From Neorhizobium huautlense (lineage in GTDB: Bacteria > Pseudomonadota > Alphaproteobacteria > Rhizobiales > Rhizobiaceae), in contig NZ_JAUSRF010000008.1 of the NCBI RefSeq assembly GCF_030811685.1, positions 124,001 to 188,000 of the forward strand: 64,000 nucleotides of DNA, written 5' to 3'. Both the position numbers and the translations under genes were made by a program. Numbering within the stretch: the first letter of the stretch is position 1; each line of letters opens with the position of its first letter. The notes beneath the pieces are model-generated. The model made no database searches, was not told the origin of the DNA, and saw only the letters and a list, made by a program, of their open reading frames with translations. Positions 36,588-46,277 of this stretch are shown here, one piece after another.

Positions 36588-36905
36588 ATGTGGACCAAGC
36601 ATCATAAGCCAAGAAAACTGGGCCGTTTTGTCCTTCCCGCCATCACCGTCGCTTTTCTCGGTTATTTCGGTTATCATTCCGTCCATGGTGATCTCGGGCT
36701 GATAGCAACGGAGGAGTTTGAGCGTCAGCGCGTGCTGCGTGCGGCCGATCTCGCTAAATTGACGGAAAAACGCCAGGCGCTGGAGCGTCAGGTTGCGCTT
36801 CTGAGCGATGGCTCGATGGAGCGGGATATGCTCGACGAAACCGCGCGTTACCAGCTCAACGTCTCGCGCGCGGACGAGATTGTCATTTTTAACGGCAATC
36901 GCTAA
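36588..36905 (+). CDS. ftsB: FtsB/DivIC-like septum formation initiator
   Basis: Small bitopic protein of the division FtsQLB complex. From ATG 36588 (105 residues) it has a basic cytoplasmic start (MWTKHHKPRKLGRF), one membrane helix (VLPAITVAFLGYFGYHSVHG), and a periplasmic coiled coil (LAKLTEKRQALERQVALL) ending in DMLDETARYQLN. The region matches the DivIC/FtsB family; the coiled coil pairs with FtsL in E. coli. A GTG at 36567 gives seven more residues. Placed between eno and pdhA, as in many alphaproteobacteria. Confidence 0.87.
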   Translation: MWTKHHKPRKLGRFVLPAITVAFLGYFGYHSVHGDLGLIATEEFERQRVLRAADLAKLTEKRQALERQVALLSDGSMERDMLDETARYQLNVSRADEIVIFNGNR

Positions 36906-36936
36906 CTTAACCGAGTTCAGGTTAATCAAAATTTTT

Positions 36937-36961
36937 CTTGATAAATCATAGGTTTATCAAG
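36937..36961. promoter_or_regulatory. Inverted repeat upstream of pdhA
   Basis: CTTGATAAA (36937-36945) and TTTATCAAG (36953-36961) are a perfect 9-bp inverted repeat with a 7-base centre, 25 bp upstream of the candidate pdhA -35. No T-run follows. It may be an operator for the pdh operon or a weak ftsB terminator. Confidence 0.45.
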
Positions 36962-36985
36962 CATGTGAGCCATGCAAATATGTCA

Positions 36986-37014
36986 TTGCTGGCGCGCACA
37001 TTTGTGCCTATGTT
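36986..37014 (+). promoter_or_regulatory. Candidate pdhA promoter
   Basis: TTGCTG (36986-36991) and TATGTT (37009-37014) with an ideal 17-bp spacer, 78 bp before the pdhA start. Consensus match only. Confidence 0.45.
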
Positions 37015-37091
37015 ACGCCTCGAAACCGGGACGCGCCACAATGGTATGGCGAGCCCTACTTCGATTAAGCGCAGTACATAGGGAGGGATAG

Positions 37092-38162
37092 ATGGCGCCT
37101 GCTAAAACCGCGTCCACGTCCGGCCGCAGATCCGCGGCAAAGTCTGCAAACAAATCCGTTTCCAAATCGGCTCCTAAGGAATTCACCGGCAAGAACACGC
37201 CGGATTTCGGCAAGGACGACGAGCTTCACGCCTATCGTGAAATGCTGCTCATCCGCCGCTTTGAAGAAAAGGCCGGCCAGCTTTACGGTATGGGCTTCAT
37301 CGGCGGCTTCTGCCACCTTTACATCGGCCAGGAAGCTGTCGTTGTCGGCATGCAGATGGCCCAGAAGGAAGGCGATCAGGTTATTACCGCTTACCGTGAC
37401 CACGGTCACATGCTGGCGGCCGGCATGAGCCCGCGCGGCGTCATGGCGGAACTGACCGGGCGTCAGGGCGGCTTGTCGAAAGGCAAGGGCGGCTCGATGC
37501 ACATGTTCTCGAAAGAGAAGCATTTTTACGGCGGCCACGGCATCGTCGGTGCACAGGTCTCGCTCGGCACGGGTCTCGCCTTCGCGAACTCCTACCGTGG
37601 CAATGACTCGGTATCGGTCGCCTATTTCGGCGACGGCGCTGCCAACCAGGGTCAGGTTTACGAGAGCTTCAACATGGCTGCTCTCTGGAAACTGCCGATC
37701 ATCTATATCGTCGAGAACAACCGTTACGCCATGGGCACATCGACTGCCCGCGCAACGGCGCAGGCGAACTATTCGATGCGCGGTGTCGGTTTCGGTATTC
37801 CCGGCGTCCAGGTGGATGGCATGGATGTCCGCGCCGTCAGGGCGGCGGCTGAAGAGGCTCTCGAACATTGCCGTTCCGGCAAGGGCCCGATCATCCTCGA
37901 AATGCTGACCTACCGTTACCGCGGCCACTCGATGTCCGACCCGGCGAAATATCGCTCCAAGGAAGAAGTCCAGAAGATCCGCTCCGAGCAGGATCCGATC
38001 GAGCAGGTGCGCCAGCGCATTCTCGATGGCGGCTGGGCGACCGAAGACGATCTGAAGGCGATCGACAAGGATATCCGCGACATCGTTTCGGATTCGGCCG
38101 ATTTTGCGCAGAACGACCCCGAGCCGGATGCATCCGAGCTCTACACCGACATCTTGCTCTGA
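37092..38162 (+). CDS. pdhA: Pyruvate dehydrogenase E1 component, alpha subunit
   Basis: With PdhB forms the E1 that decarboxylates pyruvate using thiamine diphosphate. The 356-residue protein has a Lys/Ser/Ala-rich N-terminal extension (about 35 residues), then REMLLIRRFEEKAGQLYGMG, and the TPP/Mg motif GDGAANQGQVYESFNMAALWKLPIIY...ENN. The phosphorylation-loop-like region TYRYRGHSMSDPAKYR is also present. AGGGAGGG precedes the ATG. 18 nt upstream of pdhB. Confidence 0.97.
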   Translation: MAPAKTASTSGRRSAAKSANKSVSKSAPKEFTGKNTPDFGKDDELHAYREMLLIRRFEEKAGQLYGMGFIGGFCHLYIGQEAVVVGMQMAQKEGDQVITAYRDHGHMLAAGMSPRGVMAELTGRQGGLSKGKGGSMHMFSKEKHFYGGHGIVGAQVSLGTGLAFANSYRGNDSVSVAYFGDGAANQGQVYESFNMAALWKLPIIYIVENNRYAMGTSTARATAQANYSMRGVGFGIPGVQVDGMDVRAVRAAAEEALEHCRSGKGPIILEMLTYRYRGHSMSDPAKYRSKEEVQKIRSEQDPIEQVRQRILDGGWATEDDLKAIDKDIRDIVSDSADFAQNDPEPDASELYTDILL

Positions 38163-38180
38163 GCCGCGGGGAGAGAACAC

Positions 38181-39587
<1,407 letters not shown>

Positions 39588-39602
39588 GGAAGAGGTGATA
39601 CG

Positions 39603-40955
39603 ATGCCTATCAACATCACCATGCCTGCCCTGTCGCCCACCATGGAAGAGGGCAACCTCGCCAAGTGGCTCGTCAAGGAAGGCGATACGGTCAAGTCCGG
39701 CGACGTGATCGCCGAGATCGAAACCGACAAGGCGACGATGGAAGTTGAAGCCGTGGATGAGGGCGTGATCGCCAAGATCGTCGTCCCGGCCGGCACCGAA
39801 GCGGTCAAGGTCAACGCCCTGATCGCCATCATTGCCGAAGAAGGCGAAGACGTTGCTGCCGCTGCTGCCGGTGCGGGTTCCGCACCGAAGGCGGAAGCGA
39901 AAGCCGAAGCTCCGAAGGCAGAAGCCGCCAAGGAAGCTCCGAAGGCTGAAAAGCCGGTGACCGACGCTGCTCCGGCAGCTTCGACCCCGGCGCCGGTTGC
40001 CGCAGACGGCAATCGCGTTTTCTCGTCGCCGCTTGCTCGTCGTCTGGCTAAGGAAGCCGGTCTCGATCTCTCCGCCGTCACCGGCACCGGCCCGCATGGC
40101 CGTGTCGTCAAGGCTGACGTCGAGAAGGCCGCTGCCGGTGGTGCGGCCAAGGCTGCTCCGGCTGCCGCTGGCCCGTCTGCTGCCGCCCCGGCGCTCGCCA
40201 AGGGTCCTTCGGACGACAACGTGCTAAAACTGTTTGCGGATGGTTCCTACGAACTTCTGCCGCATGACGGCATGCGCAAGACGATTGCGGCCCGCCTCAC
40301 CGAGTCGACGCAGACGGTTCCGTCCTACACGATCTCGATGGATTGCCTGCTCGACAACCTCATGGCGCTGCGTGCGGACATCAACAAGTCTGCACCGGTG
40401 AAGAAGACGGAGAAGGGCGAGGTTCCGGCCTTCAAGCTTTCCGTCAACGACTTCATCATCAAGGCGATGGCGCTGGCCCTGCGCGATGTTCCGATGGCAA
40501 ACGCCTCCTGGACTTCGACCGCCCGCGTTCTGCACAAGCACGCCGATGTCGGCGTTGCCGTTTCCATCCCGGATGGCCTGATCACGCCGATCGTTCGCAA
40601 GGCCGAAACAAAATCCCTGTCGGTCATCTCGAACGAGGTGAAGGACATGGCCAAGCGCGCCCGCGACAAGAAGCTGAAGCCGGAAGAATACCAGGGCGGC
40701 ACGACTTCCGTGTCCAACCTCGGCATGTTCGGCGTGTCGTCGTTCACATCGATCGTCAACCTGCCGCAGGCCTCGATCGTTTCGATCGGTGCCGGTGTGG
40801 AAAAGCCGGTCGTCAAGAATGGCGAGATCAAGGTCGGCACGGTGATGACGGCTACCTTTGCCTTCGACCACCGCGTCATCGATGGCGCGCTCGGCGCGGA
40901 ACTCGCTTCCGCCTTCAAGCGCTACATCGAAAACCCGATGTCGATGCTGGTATAA
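39603..40955 (+). CDS. pdhC: Dihydrolipoyllysine-residue acetyltransferase (E2 of PDH)
   Basis: Acetyl transferase core of pyruvate dehydrogenase, 450 residues. It carries one N-terminal lipoyl domain (Lys43 in [12 protein letters not shown]), an Ala/Lys/Pro-rich linker, the E1/E3-binding segment [33 protein letters not shown], and a catalytic domain ending with [25 protein letters not shown] (His/Asp acetyl-transfer site). It follows pdhB by 15 nt; a GC-rich terminator follows, closing the pdhA-B-C transcript. Confidence 0.97.
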   Translation: MPINITMPALSPTMEEGNLAKWLVKEGDTVKSGDVIAEIETDKATMEVEAVDEGVIAKIVVPAGTEAVKVNALIAIIAEEGEDVAAAAAGAGSAPKAEAKAEAPKAEAAKEAPKAEKPVTDAAPAASTPAPVAADGNRVFSSPLARRLAKEAGLDLSAVTGTGPHGRVVKADVEKAAAGGAAKAAPAAAGPSAAAPALAKGPSDDNVLKLFADGSYELLPHDGMRKTIAARLTESTQTVPSYTISMDCLLDNLMALRADINKSAPVKKTEKGEVPAFKLSVNDFIIKAMALALRDVPMANASWTSTARVLHKHADVGVAVSIPDGLITPIVRKAETKSLSVISNEVKDMAKRARDKKLKPEEYQGGTTSVSNLGMFGVSSFTSIVNLPQASIVSIGAGVEKPVVKNGEIKVGTVMTATFAFDHRVIDGALGAELASAFKRYIENPMSMLV

Positions 40956-40963
40956 TGGTGTTT

Positions 40964-40997
40964 CGGCCGCGGTGCATGCCGCGGCCGGCTCCGTTTT
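40964..40997 (+). terminator. Terminator after pdhC
   Basis: CGGCCGCGG (40964-40972) and CCGCGGCCG (40979-40987) form a 9-bp all-GC stem with a 6-base loop, followed after six bases by TTTT (40994-40997). Confidence 0.6.
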
Positions 40998-41096
40998 GCG
41001 GGTGTTGTCGGACGATACAACTCGGTCGTGACATTTGACTGCTCTGTATCCATATTTGGATGGGAAGGCAGTCAGAAGCGCGAAGGAGCGTATTCG

Positions 41097-41318
41097 ATGG
41101 CGAATGAACCTGCAGACATGATCATTCCGATGTTGCGAGAAATTCGCACCGATATCGCAGATATAAAGCAGCAATTGCATAAGCTCGATAATGGTCAGAA
41201 GAGCATTCGTAATGCTCTGACCGCGGATACGATGATGTCAAAATTCATAACCGGCGACTTTGAGGATCGGATTGCCGAGCTTGAGAGTCGGGTTGAGGCG
41301 TTGATGAAAGGCAAGTGA
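41097..41318 (+). CDS. Small coiled-coil hypothetical protein
   Basis: A 73-residue hydrophilic protein, MANEPADMIIPMLREIRTDIADIKQQ then heptad-rich helix to FEDRIAELESRVEALMKG. The start at 41097 is set by AAGGAG at 41082-41087. I know similar short helical proteins in rhizobia, all of unknown function. It lies between the pdhC terminator and the SGNH hydrolase gene, inside the pdh-lpd region. The helix is likely to form a coiled-coil dimer or trimer. No Cys and no membrane segment. Confidence 0.7.
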   Translation: MANEPADMIIPMLREIRTDIADIKQQLHKLDNGQKSIRNALTADTMMSKFITGDFEDRIAELESRVEALMKGK

Positions 41319-41378
41319 TCAAAGCCGCGATTTCCGAATTGTTGGTATTGGTCGTCGCCTGCAGGGAATGACTGGCAT

Positions 41379-42026
41379 ATGGACAATATGAAAACCGTTC
41401 TCTGCTTTGGCGACAGCATCACCTGGGGTTTCGATCCTGAAGGTTCCGGCCGTCACGCGTTCGAAGATCGCTGGCCAAGCGTTCTAGCATCGGCCCTCGG
41501 TGAAGGCGTCACCGTTATCGCCGAAGGTCTCAACGGTCGCACCACCGGCTACGACGATCATCTTGCCGATTGCGACCGCAATGGCGTCAAAAACCTTCCG
41601 ACGCTTCTGCATACGCATCAGCCTCTCGATCTCGTCATCATCATGCTCGGCACCAACGACATGAAGCCGGTCATCGCCGGTACGGCACACGCAGCACGCG
41701 CGGGCATCCAGCGGCTTGTGGGACTTGTTCGCCACCACGAATATTCGTTCGACTATGACGCACCGGATGTGCTGATCATCGCGCCACCACCACTTGCCGA
41801 GACGGCTGATCCGATCTTTTCGGCCATCTTTCGCGGCGGCATCGAACAATCGACCATGCTGGCATCGCTCTATCGTGACCTTGCCGATGATCTCGGCTGC
41901 GGTTTTTTCGATGCGGGTTCGGTCGCGAAGACAAGCCCGATCGACGGCGTGCACCTGACGGCAGAACATACGCGGGCCATCGGCCGCGGTCTGGAACCAA
42001 TCGTCCGTATGATGCTCGGTTTGTAA
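41379..42026 (+). CDS. SGNH/GDSL-family hydrolase (arylesterase-like)
   Basis: A 215-residue SGNH hydrolase. Block I FGDSITWGFDPEG contains the Ser nucleophile, block III GTNDMKPVI has Asn, and block V DGVHLTAEHTRAI the Asp-x-x-His pair. This resembles the rhizobial aryl esterase group close to Mycobacterium smegmatis-type acyltransferase. No signal peptide, so it is cytoplasmic. Natural substrate unknown. In-frame ATG at 41388 is a possible start. It lies just before lpdA on the same strand. Confidence 0.85.
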   Translation: MDNMKTVLCFGDSITWGFDPEGSGRHAFEDRWPSVLASALGEGVTVIAEGLNGRTTGYDDHLADCDRNGVKNLPTLLHTHQPLDLVIIMLGTNDMKPVIAGTAHAARAGIQRLVGLVRHHEYSFDYDAPDVLIIAPPPLAETADPIFSAIFRGGIEQSTMLASLYRDLADDLGCGFFDAGSVAKTSPIDGVHLTAEHTRAIGRGLEPIVRMMLGL

Positions 42027-42094
42027 CCGGGCAACACCTGGCCGGCCGCTCATGCAGGCCGCCTACAATGACTTGAAGATAAAGGCAGAAAACA

Positions 42095-43540
42095 ATGGCT
42101 CAATCTTACGACCTCATCGTCATCGGCTCCGGCCCCGGCGGTTATATCGCGGCGATCCGTGCTGCCCAGCTCGGCATGAAAGTCGCCGTCGTCGAGCGCG
42201 AACATCTCGCCGGCATTTGCTCCAACTGGGGCTGCATCCCGACCAAGGCGCTGCTGCGCTCTGCCGACGTGCTGCACACGGCGAGCCACGCCAAGGATTA
42301 CGGACTGACGCTGGAAGGCACGATCAAGCCCGACGTAAAGGCAATCGTTGCCCGTTCGCGTGGCATTGCCGCGCGCATGAACAACGGCGTCGGTTTCCTG
42401 TTCAAGAAGAACAAGGTCGATATCATCTGGGGTGAAGCCAAGATCACCAAGCCGGGCGAGATCGTCGTCGGCAAATCGACGAAGCCCGTCGTAGAGCCGC
42501 AGGGTCCGGTGCCGAAGAATACGCTGGGCGAGGGCACCTATACCGCCAAGCACATCATCGTTGCGACCGGTGCGCGTCCGCGCGCGCTGCCGGGTATCGA
42601 GCCGGATGGCAAGCTGATCTGGACCTATTTTGAAGCCATGAAGCCGGAAGAACTGCCGAAGTCCTTGCTGGTCATGGGCTCGGGCGCCATCGGCATCGAA
42701 TTTGCCTCCTTCTACCGCACCATGGGCGTCGACGTCACCGTCGTCGAAATCATGAGCCAGGTCATGCCGGTCGAAGACGCGGAAATCTCCGCCTTCGCCA
42801 AAAAACAGTTCGAAAAGCAGGGCATCAAGATCCTTCTCGAAGCCAAGGTCGCCAAGATCGAGAAGGGTTCAAACTCGGTCACCGCCACCATCGAGAAGAA
42901 GGACGGTTCGTCTGAAAAGATCACTGCTGACCGCATGATATCGGCTGTCGGCGTACAGGCAAACATCGAAAACATCGGTCTGGAAGCCGCCGGCGTGAAG
43001 ACCGACCGCGGTTTCATCGTCATCGATGGCTACGGCAAGACCAATGTTCCCGGCATCTACGCGATCGGCGATGTTGCCGGTGGCCCGCTGCTCGCCCACA
43101 AGGCCGAGCATGAAGCGGTTGTCTGCGTCGAAAAGATCGCCGGCCTTCCGAATGTTCATGCCACCGACAAGAGCAAGATCCCGGGCTGCACCTATTGCAA
43201 CCCGCAGGTCGCCTCGGTTGGTCTGACCGAAGCGAAGGCCAAGGAGCAGGGCCGCGATATCCGCGTCGGCCGCTTCTCCTTTGCCGCCAACGGCAAGGCC
43301 GTGGCGCTCGGTGAGGATCAGGGCATGGTCAAGACCATTTTCGACAAGAAGACCGGCGAACTGCTCGGCGCCCACATGGTCGGTGCGGAAGTCACTGAAC
43401 TGATCCAGGGTTTTGTTGTCGCCATGAACCTGGAGACGACCGAGGAAGACCTGATGCACACCATCTTCCCGCATCCGACCATTTCGGAATCGATGAAGGA
43501 AAGCGTGCTCGACGCCTATGGCCGCGTGCTGAACGCCTGA
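42095..43540 (+). CDS. lpdA: Dihydrolipoamide dehydrogenase (E3)
   Basis: Flavoprotein reoxidising the lipoyl groups of PDH, 481 residues. FAD motif VIGSGPGGYIAAIRAAQLG, redox disulfide GICSNWGCIP (Cys42 and Cys47), NAD motif VMGSGAIGIEFASFYRTMG, and the C-terminal interface HTIFPHPTISESMKES with catalytic His and Glu. Compared with many E3 proteins it has an extra loop of about 15 residues around EPQGPVPKNTLGEG, seen in other alphaproteobacterial PDH-type E3. About 1.1 kb after pdhC, separated by a terminator and two other genes. Confidence 0.97.
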   Translation: MAQSYDLIVIGSGPGGYIAAIRAAQLGMKVAVVEREHLAGICSNWGCIPTKALLRSADVLHTASHAKDYGLTLEGTIKPDVKAIVARSRGIAARMNNGVGFLFKKNKVDIIWGEAKITKPGEIVVGKSTKPVVEPQGPVPKNTLGEGTYTAKHIIVATGARPRALPGIEPDGKLIWTYFEAMKPEELPKSLLVMGSGAIGIEFASFYRTMGVDVTVVEIMSQVMPVEDAEISAFAKKQFEKQGIKILLEAKVAKIEKGSNSVTATIEKKDGSSEKITADRMISAVGVQANIENIGLEAAGVKTDRGFIVIDGYGKTNVPGIYAIGDVAGGPLLAHKAEHEAVVCVEKIAGLPNVHATDKSKIPGCTYCNPQVASVGLTEAKAKEQGRDIRVGRFSFAANGKAVALGEDQGMVKTIFDKKTGELLGAHMVGAEVTELIQGFVVAMNLETTEEDLMHTIFPHPTISESMKESVLDAYGRVLNA

Positions 43541-43547
43541 TATTGCG

Positions 43548-43581
43548 GGGCCTTATCCGGCATTGCGTCCGGGTGAGGCCC
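43548..43581 (+). terminator. Strong hairpin after lpdA
   Basis: Bases 43548-43560 pair with 43569-43581 over 13 bp including two G-U pairs, with an 8-base loop. There is no immediate T-run, so termination may be partial or the hairpin may stabilise the lpdA mRNA 3' end. Confidence 0.55.
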
Positions 43582-43617
43582 TAACCATATCTGGGTTTTG
43601 AACATCAGGAGAGTGGA

Positions 43618-43863
43618 ATGGGCGTCGGCTGGTTTGCAGCAATCATCATCGGGGGCTTGGCAGGCTGGCTTGCCGGCAAGCTGATGGATATGCGCTTCGG
43701 CATATTCATGAACATCATCATCGGCATCGTTGGTGCGGTGCTCGCCAATGCGATCTTCGACAGCGCTAACATCCATGTCGCCGGCGGATGGCTGGGTTAC
43801 CTTGTGCAGGGTTTCGTCGGTTCCTGCATTTTGCTATTTGTCGCCAAACTCGTCAGACGTTGA
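43618..43863 (+). CDS. GlsB/YeaQ/YmgE family membrane protein
   Basis: An 81-residue membrane protein of the transglycosylase-associated (YeaQ/YmgE) family. It has three hydrophobic helices (GWFAAIIIGGLAGWLAGKLM, GIFMNIIIGIVGAVLANAIF, LVQGFVGSCILLFVAKLV) with glycine-rich packing. Members are linked with general or acid stress in enterobacteria; the mechanism is unknown. AGGAGAG precedes the ATG. It sits between lpdA and lipA, 39 nt before lipA, so may share its transcript. Confidence 0.8.
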   Translation: MGVGWFAAIIIGGLAGWLAGKLMDMRFGIFMNIIIGIVGAVLANAIFDSANIHVAGGWLGYLVQGFVGSCILLFVAKLVRR

Positions 43864-43902
43864 CGGGAAGCCGCACCAACAGCGGCGGAGGAACAGTCTA
43901 CC

Positions 43903-44877
43903 ATGGTCACCATTCTCGACAGGACGTCGCTCTCGGATGAGAAGCGCATCCGTCACCCTGAAAAGGCACATCGCCCGGATACCGAGGTGATGCGCAAGCC
44001 CGAATGGATCCGCGTCAAGGCGCCGGTCTCGAAAGGCTATCAGGAAACCCGTTCGATCGTGAAGGAGCACAAGCTCGTCACGGTCTGCGAAGAGGCGGGC
44101 TGTCCCAACATCGGTGAGTGCTGGGATAAAAAGCACGCCACCTTCATGATCATGGGTGAAATCTGTACCCGCGCCTGTGCCTTCTGCAATGTCGCCACAG
44201 GCAAGCCCAACGCACTCGATCTGGCCGAGCCGGAAAACGTCGCCAAGGCAGTGAAGGAAATGGGCCTGTCCCACGTCGTCATCACCTCGGTGGACCGTGA
44301 CGATCTGGCCGATGGCGGGGCCGAACATTTCGAGAAGGTGATCTGGGCGATCCGTGCGGCATCGCCGCTGACGACGATCGAGATCCTGACGCCGGACTTC
44401 TTGAAGAAGCCGGGTGCGCTGGAGCGTGTTGTTGCTGCCAAGCCGGATGTGTTCAACCACAATATGGAAACGGTGCCGGGCAATTACCTCACGGTGCGCC
44501 CCGGTGCGCGGTACTTCCACTCGGTTCGCCTGTTGCAGCGGGTGAAGGAACTGGATCCGACCATTTTCACCAAGTCCGGCATCATGGTCGGCCTTGGCGA
44601 AGAGCGCAATGAAGTGCTCCAGTTGATGGACGATCTGCGCACTGCCGACGTCGATTTTCTCACCATCGGCCAGTATCTGCAGCCGACCCGCAAGCACCAC
44701 AAGGTCGAAAAATTCGTCACGCCGGAGGAGTTTAAATCCTACGAGACGGTTGCCTATACCAAGGGTTTCCTGATGGTCGCTTCGAGCCCGTTGACGCGCT
44801 CGTCGCACCATGCCGGTGACGATTTCGCGCGTTTGAGAGCGGCTCGTGAAAAGAAGCTGCTTGTAGCTGCCGAGTAA
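43903..44877 (+). CDS. lipA: Lipoyl synthase
   Basis: Radical-SAM enzyme inserting two sulfurs into octanoylated lipoyl domains such as those of PdhB and PdhC. The 324-residue protein has the auxiliary cluster motif [13 protein letters not shown] and the radical-[13 protein letters not shown] (Cys-x3-Cys-x2-Cys). [15 protein letters not shown] and the C-terminal [10 protein letters not shown] (third cluster Ser) are also conserved. Placed with pdh-lpd, it supplies their cofactor. A shared hairpin follows. Confidence 0.97.
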   Translation: MVTILDRTSLSDEKRIRHPEKAHRPDTEVMRKPEWIRVKAPVSKGYQETRSIVKEHKLVTVCEEAGCPNIGECWDKKHATFMIMGEICTRACAFCNVATGKPNALDLAEPENVAKAVKEMGLSHVVITSVDRDDLADGGAEHFEKVIWAIRAASPLTTIEILTPDFLKKPGALERVVAAKPDVFNHNMETVPGNYLTVRPGARYFHSVRLLQRVKELDPTIFTKSGIMVGLGEERNEVLQLMDDLRTADVDFLTIGQYLQPTRKHHKVEKFVTPEEFKSYETVAYTKGFLMVASSPLTRSSHHAGDDFARLRAAREKKLLVAAE

Positions 44878-44879
44878 AA

Positions 44880-44915
44880 CCTCTTAGCCGGCAGCACCCT
44901 TGCCGGCTATTCTCT
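44880..44915. terminator. Shared terminator of lipA and the 60-residue gene
   Basis: TAGCCGGCA (44885-44893) and TGCCGGCTA (44901-44909) pair over 9 bp with a 7-base loop; a pyrimidine-rich TTCTCTCTC follows on the plus strand and AGAGGTTTT on the minus strand. It includes the stop of the minus-strand gene. Confidence 0.6.
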
Positions 44916-45066
44916 CTCCGCGCTTCTTTTCGCGCAGGTCGAAGCGGTTGCCGCGCGCTTCCGCTTTGGCCACCTCGATCAGATAGACGAGGAGAGGGAG
45001 TTGGTTCATGTCAGCCAGTTGGCGGGCAGATTCCAGCATTCTCATGATCTGCGTAAAGTCGTCCAT
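44884..45066 (-). CDS. Small hypothetical protein (60 residues)
   Basis: Short helical protein MDDFTQIMRMLESARQLADMNQ then LLVYLIEVAKAEARGNRFDLREKKRG. The ATG is preceded by GGAAGAAGAAGACC, a good ribosome site. Charged helix of a kind found in several rhizobial genomes as an unnamed gene; function unknown. It is convergent with lipA and its stop codon lies in the shared hairpin. No signal peptide or metal-binding residues. Could be missed by gene finders because of its length. Confidence 0.55.
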   Translation of the reverse strand: MDDFTQIMRMLESARQLADMNQLPLLVYLIEVAKAEARGNRFDLREKKRGERIAGKGAAG

Positions 45067-45325
45067 GGTCTTCTTCTTCCGGAGTCATTCCGGTGTTTGA
45101 GTTTCAATTACGCTTTTTACGCGAGATTTTGCGTTTGGATCAGGGCAGATGGCCGCCAAAACCACATTTTTGGGATGCAATGGTTAATATGTGAGCGTGT
45201 GTTAAAATAAGCGTCAGGCTTGTTGACGGTTTTAAAACCAGCTCAGGCATTTGGGACGTTGAAAACACAGGCGTTTATATTTTCCCGCGCTTGATCTTCG
45301 CCGAAGGCGCGCTTAACTGCTCATC
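45067..45325. other. Divergent AT-richer region before COQ10-like gene
   Basis: About 260 bases without a gene, more AT-rich than its surroundings. It contains the perfect 12-bp palindrome GGTTTTAAAACC at 45228-45239, overlapping a TTGACG -35-like hexamer (45223-45228). No clear -10 follows at normal spacing. A possible operator region. Confidence 0.45.
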
Positions 45326-45772
45326 ATGCCAAAGTTCGAAAATCACCGCCCGGTCCGCCATTCGCCCGAACAGATGTATGCGCTGGTCGCAGACATCGAG
45401 AAATATCCCGAATTCCTGCCGCTGTGCGAGGCGCTTGCCATTCGCACTCGCAAGGAGCGCGATGGCAAAGAACTGCTCGTCGCGGATATGACGGTCGGTT
45501 ACAAGGCGATCAAGGAAACTTTTACGACACAGGTCCTTCTCAATCCGGCCGAACGGGCGATCGATGTGAAATATATCGAGGGACCGTTCAAGTATCTCAA
45601 CAACCGCTGGCGGTTCGAGCCGGACGGGCAGGGTGGCTGCACGGTGCACTTCTTCATCGATTACGAATTCAAGAGCATGATTCTGGGCGCCGTCATGGGC
45701 TCGATGTTCGATCGTGCCTTCCGCATGTTCGCCGAAGCTTTTGAGGCGCGCGCCGACAAGATTTATGCCTGA
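45326..45772 (+). CDS. COQ10-like START-domain protein (ubiquinone-binding)
   Basis: A 148-residue polyketide cyclase/START-fold protein of the Coq10/RatA family. It begins MPKFENHRPVRHSPEQMYALVADIEKYPEFLPLC, with the PEFLPLC motif, and continues YIEGPFKYLNNRWRFEPD and CTVHFFIDYEFKSMILGAVMGSMFDRAFRMFAEAF. Coq10 carries ubiquinone to respiratory complexes; RatA of E. coli blocks ribosome subunit joining, so the alternative cannot be excluded. Neighbourhood near lipA and PDH favours a respiratory role. Convergent with cinA. Confidence 0.88.
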   Translation: MPKFENHRPVRHSPEQMYALVADIEKYPEFLPLCEALAIRTRKERDGKELLVADMTVGYKAIKETFTTQVLLNPAERAIDVKYIEGPFKYLNNRWRFEPDGQGGCTVHFFIDYEFKSMILGAVMGSMFDRAFRMFAEAFEARADKIYA

Positions 45773-45781
45773 CGTTCAGGC
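45767..45781. terminator. Hairpin made of the two stop codons of the COQ10-like gene and cinA
   Basis: GCCTGA-CGT-TCAGGC: the first arm ends with the TGA of the plus-strand gene and the second begins with the TCA that is the cinA stop read in reverse. 6-bp stem, 3-base loop. Perhaps a compact bidirectional end signal; no T-run. Confidence 0.4.
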
Positions 45782-46276
45782 CTCAGCAATTTCCTGAAGC
45801 ATTTCGAATGCGGTGCGCAGCGTGGCAAGGCGCACGTCGCTGCGGCCGATATCGCCATAACGCTTCTCGCGATGCAGGACCTTGCCCTGCCTATTGCTGG
45901 CGGCGAGATGCACCAGCCCAACCGGCTTCGTTGCAGATCCGCCGCCGGGGCCGGCAATGCCCGTTACGGAAACGGAGACCTGAGCCTGTGATGCCTTCAA
46001 TGCGCCGGCTGCCATTTCCAGCGCCGTTTCCCGCGACACCGCGCCGAAATTTTTCAGCGTATCGACACTGACGCCCAGAATATCTGCTTTCGCTTCATTC
46101 GTGTAGGTCACCAGTCCGCGATCGACCACGGCGGACGAGCCCGCAATTTCCGTCAAAGCCGCCGCAATCAGCCCGCCGGTGCAGGATTCCGCCGTCACAA
46201 CCATCAGGCCTTTCGCCGTGAAATCGGCGATGATCTTCGTGGCTGTCTGTTCGATATCCGGCGGAAACAGGCTCAT
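45776..46276 (-). CDS. CinA family protein (nicotinamide-nucleotide amidase domain)
   Basis: A 166-residue stand-alone CinA C-terminal domain (PncC type), which deamidates nicotinamide mononucleotide to nicotinate mononucleotide. Signature VVTAESCTGGLIAAALTEIAGSSAVVDRGLVTYTNEAK is followed by VSVTGIAGPGGGSATKPVGLVH. The competence-damage name is historical; no N-terminal MoCF domain is present. Starts 1 nt after the ispDF stop, so likely co-translated. Confidence 0.92.
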   Translation of the reverse strand: MSLFPPDIEQTATKIIADFTAKGLMVVTAESCTGGLIAAALTEIAGSSAVVDRGLVTYTNEAKADILGVSVDTLKNFGAVSRETALEMAAGALKASQAQVSVSVTGIAGPGGGSATKPVGLVHLAASNRQGKVLHREKRYGDIGRSDVRLATLRTAFEMLQEIAEA

Positions 46277-46277
46277 C

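Noticed and set aside
45326..45772. RatA toxin of a toxin-antitoxin system
   Set aside because: The family name covers this START-domain protein, but there is no antitoxin-like partner next to it and the location near PDH and lipoyl genes favours a COQ10-like role.
45776..46276. cinA as evidence for competence together with comEC
   Set aside because: This CinA is only the amidase domain, acts in NAD recycling, and lies 13 kb from comEC without other competence genes.
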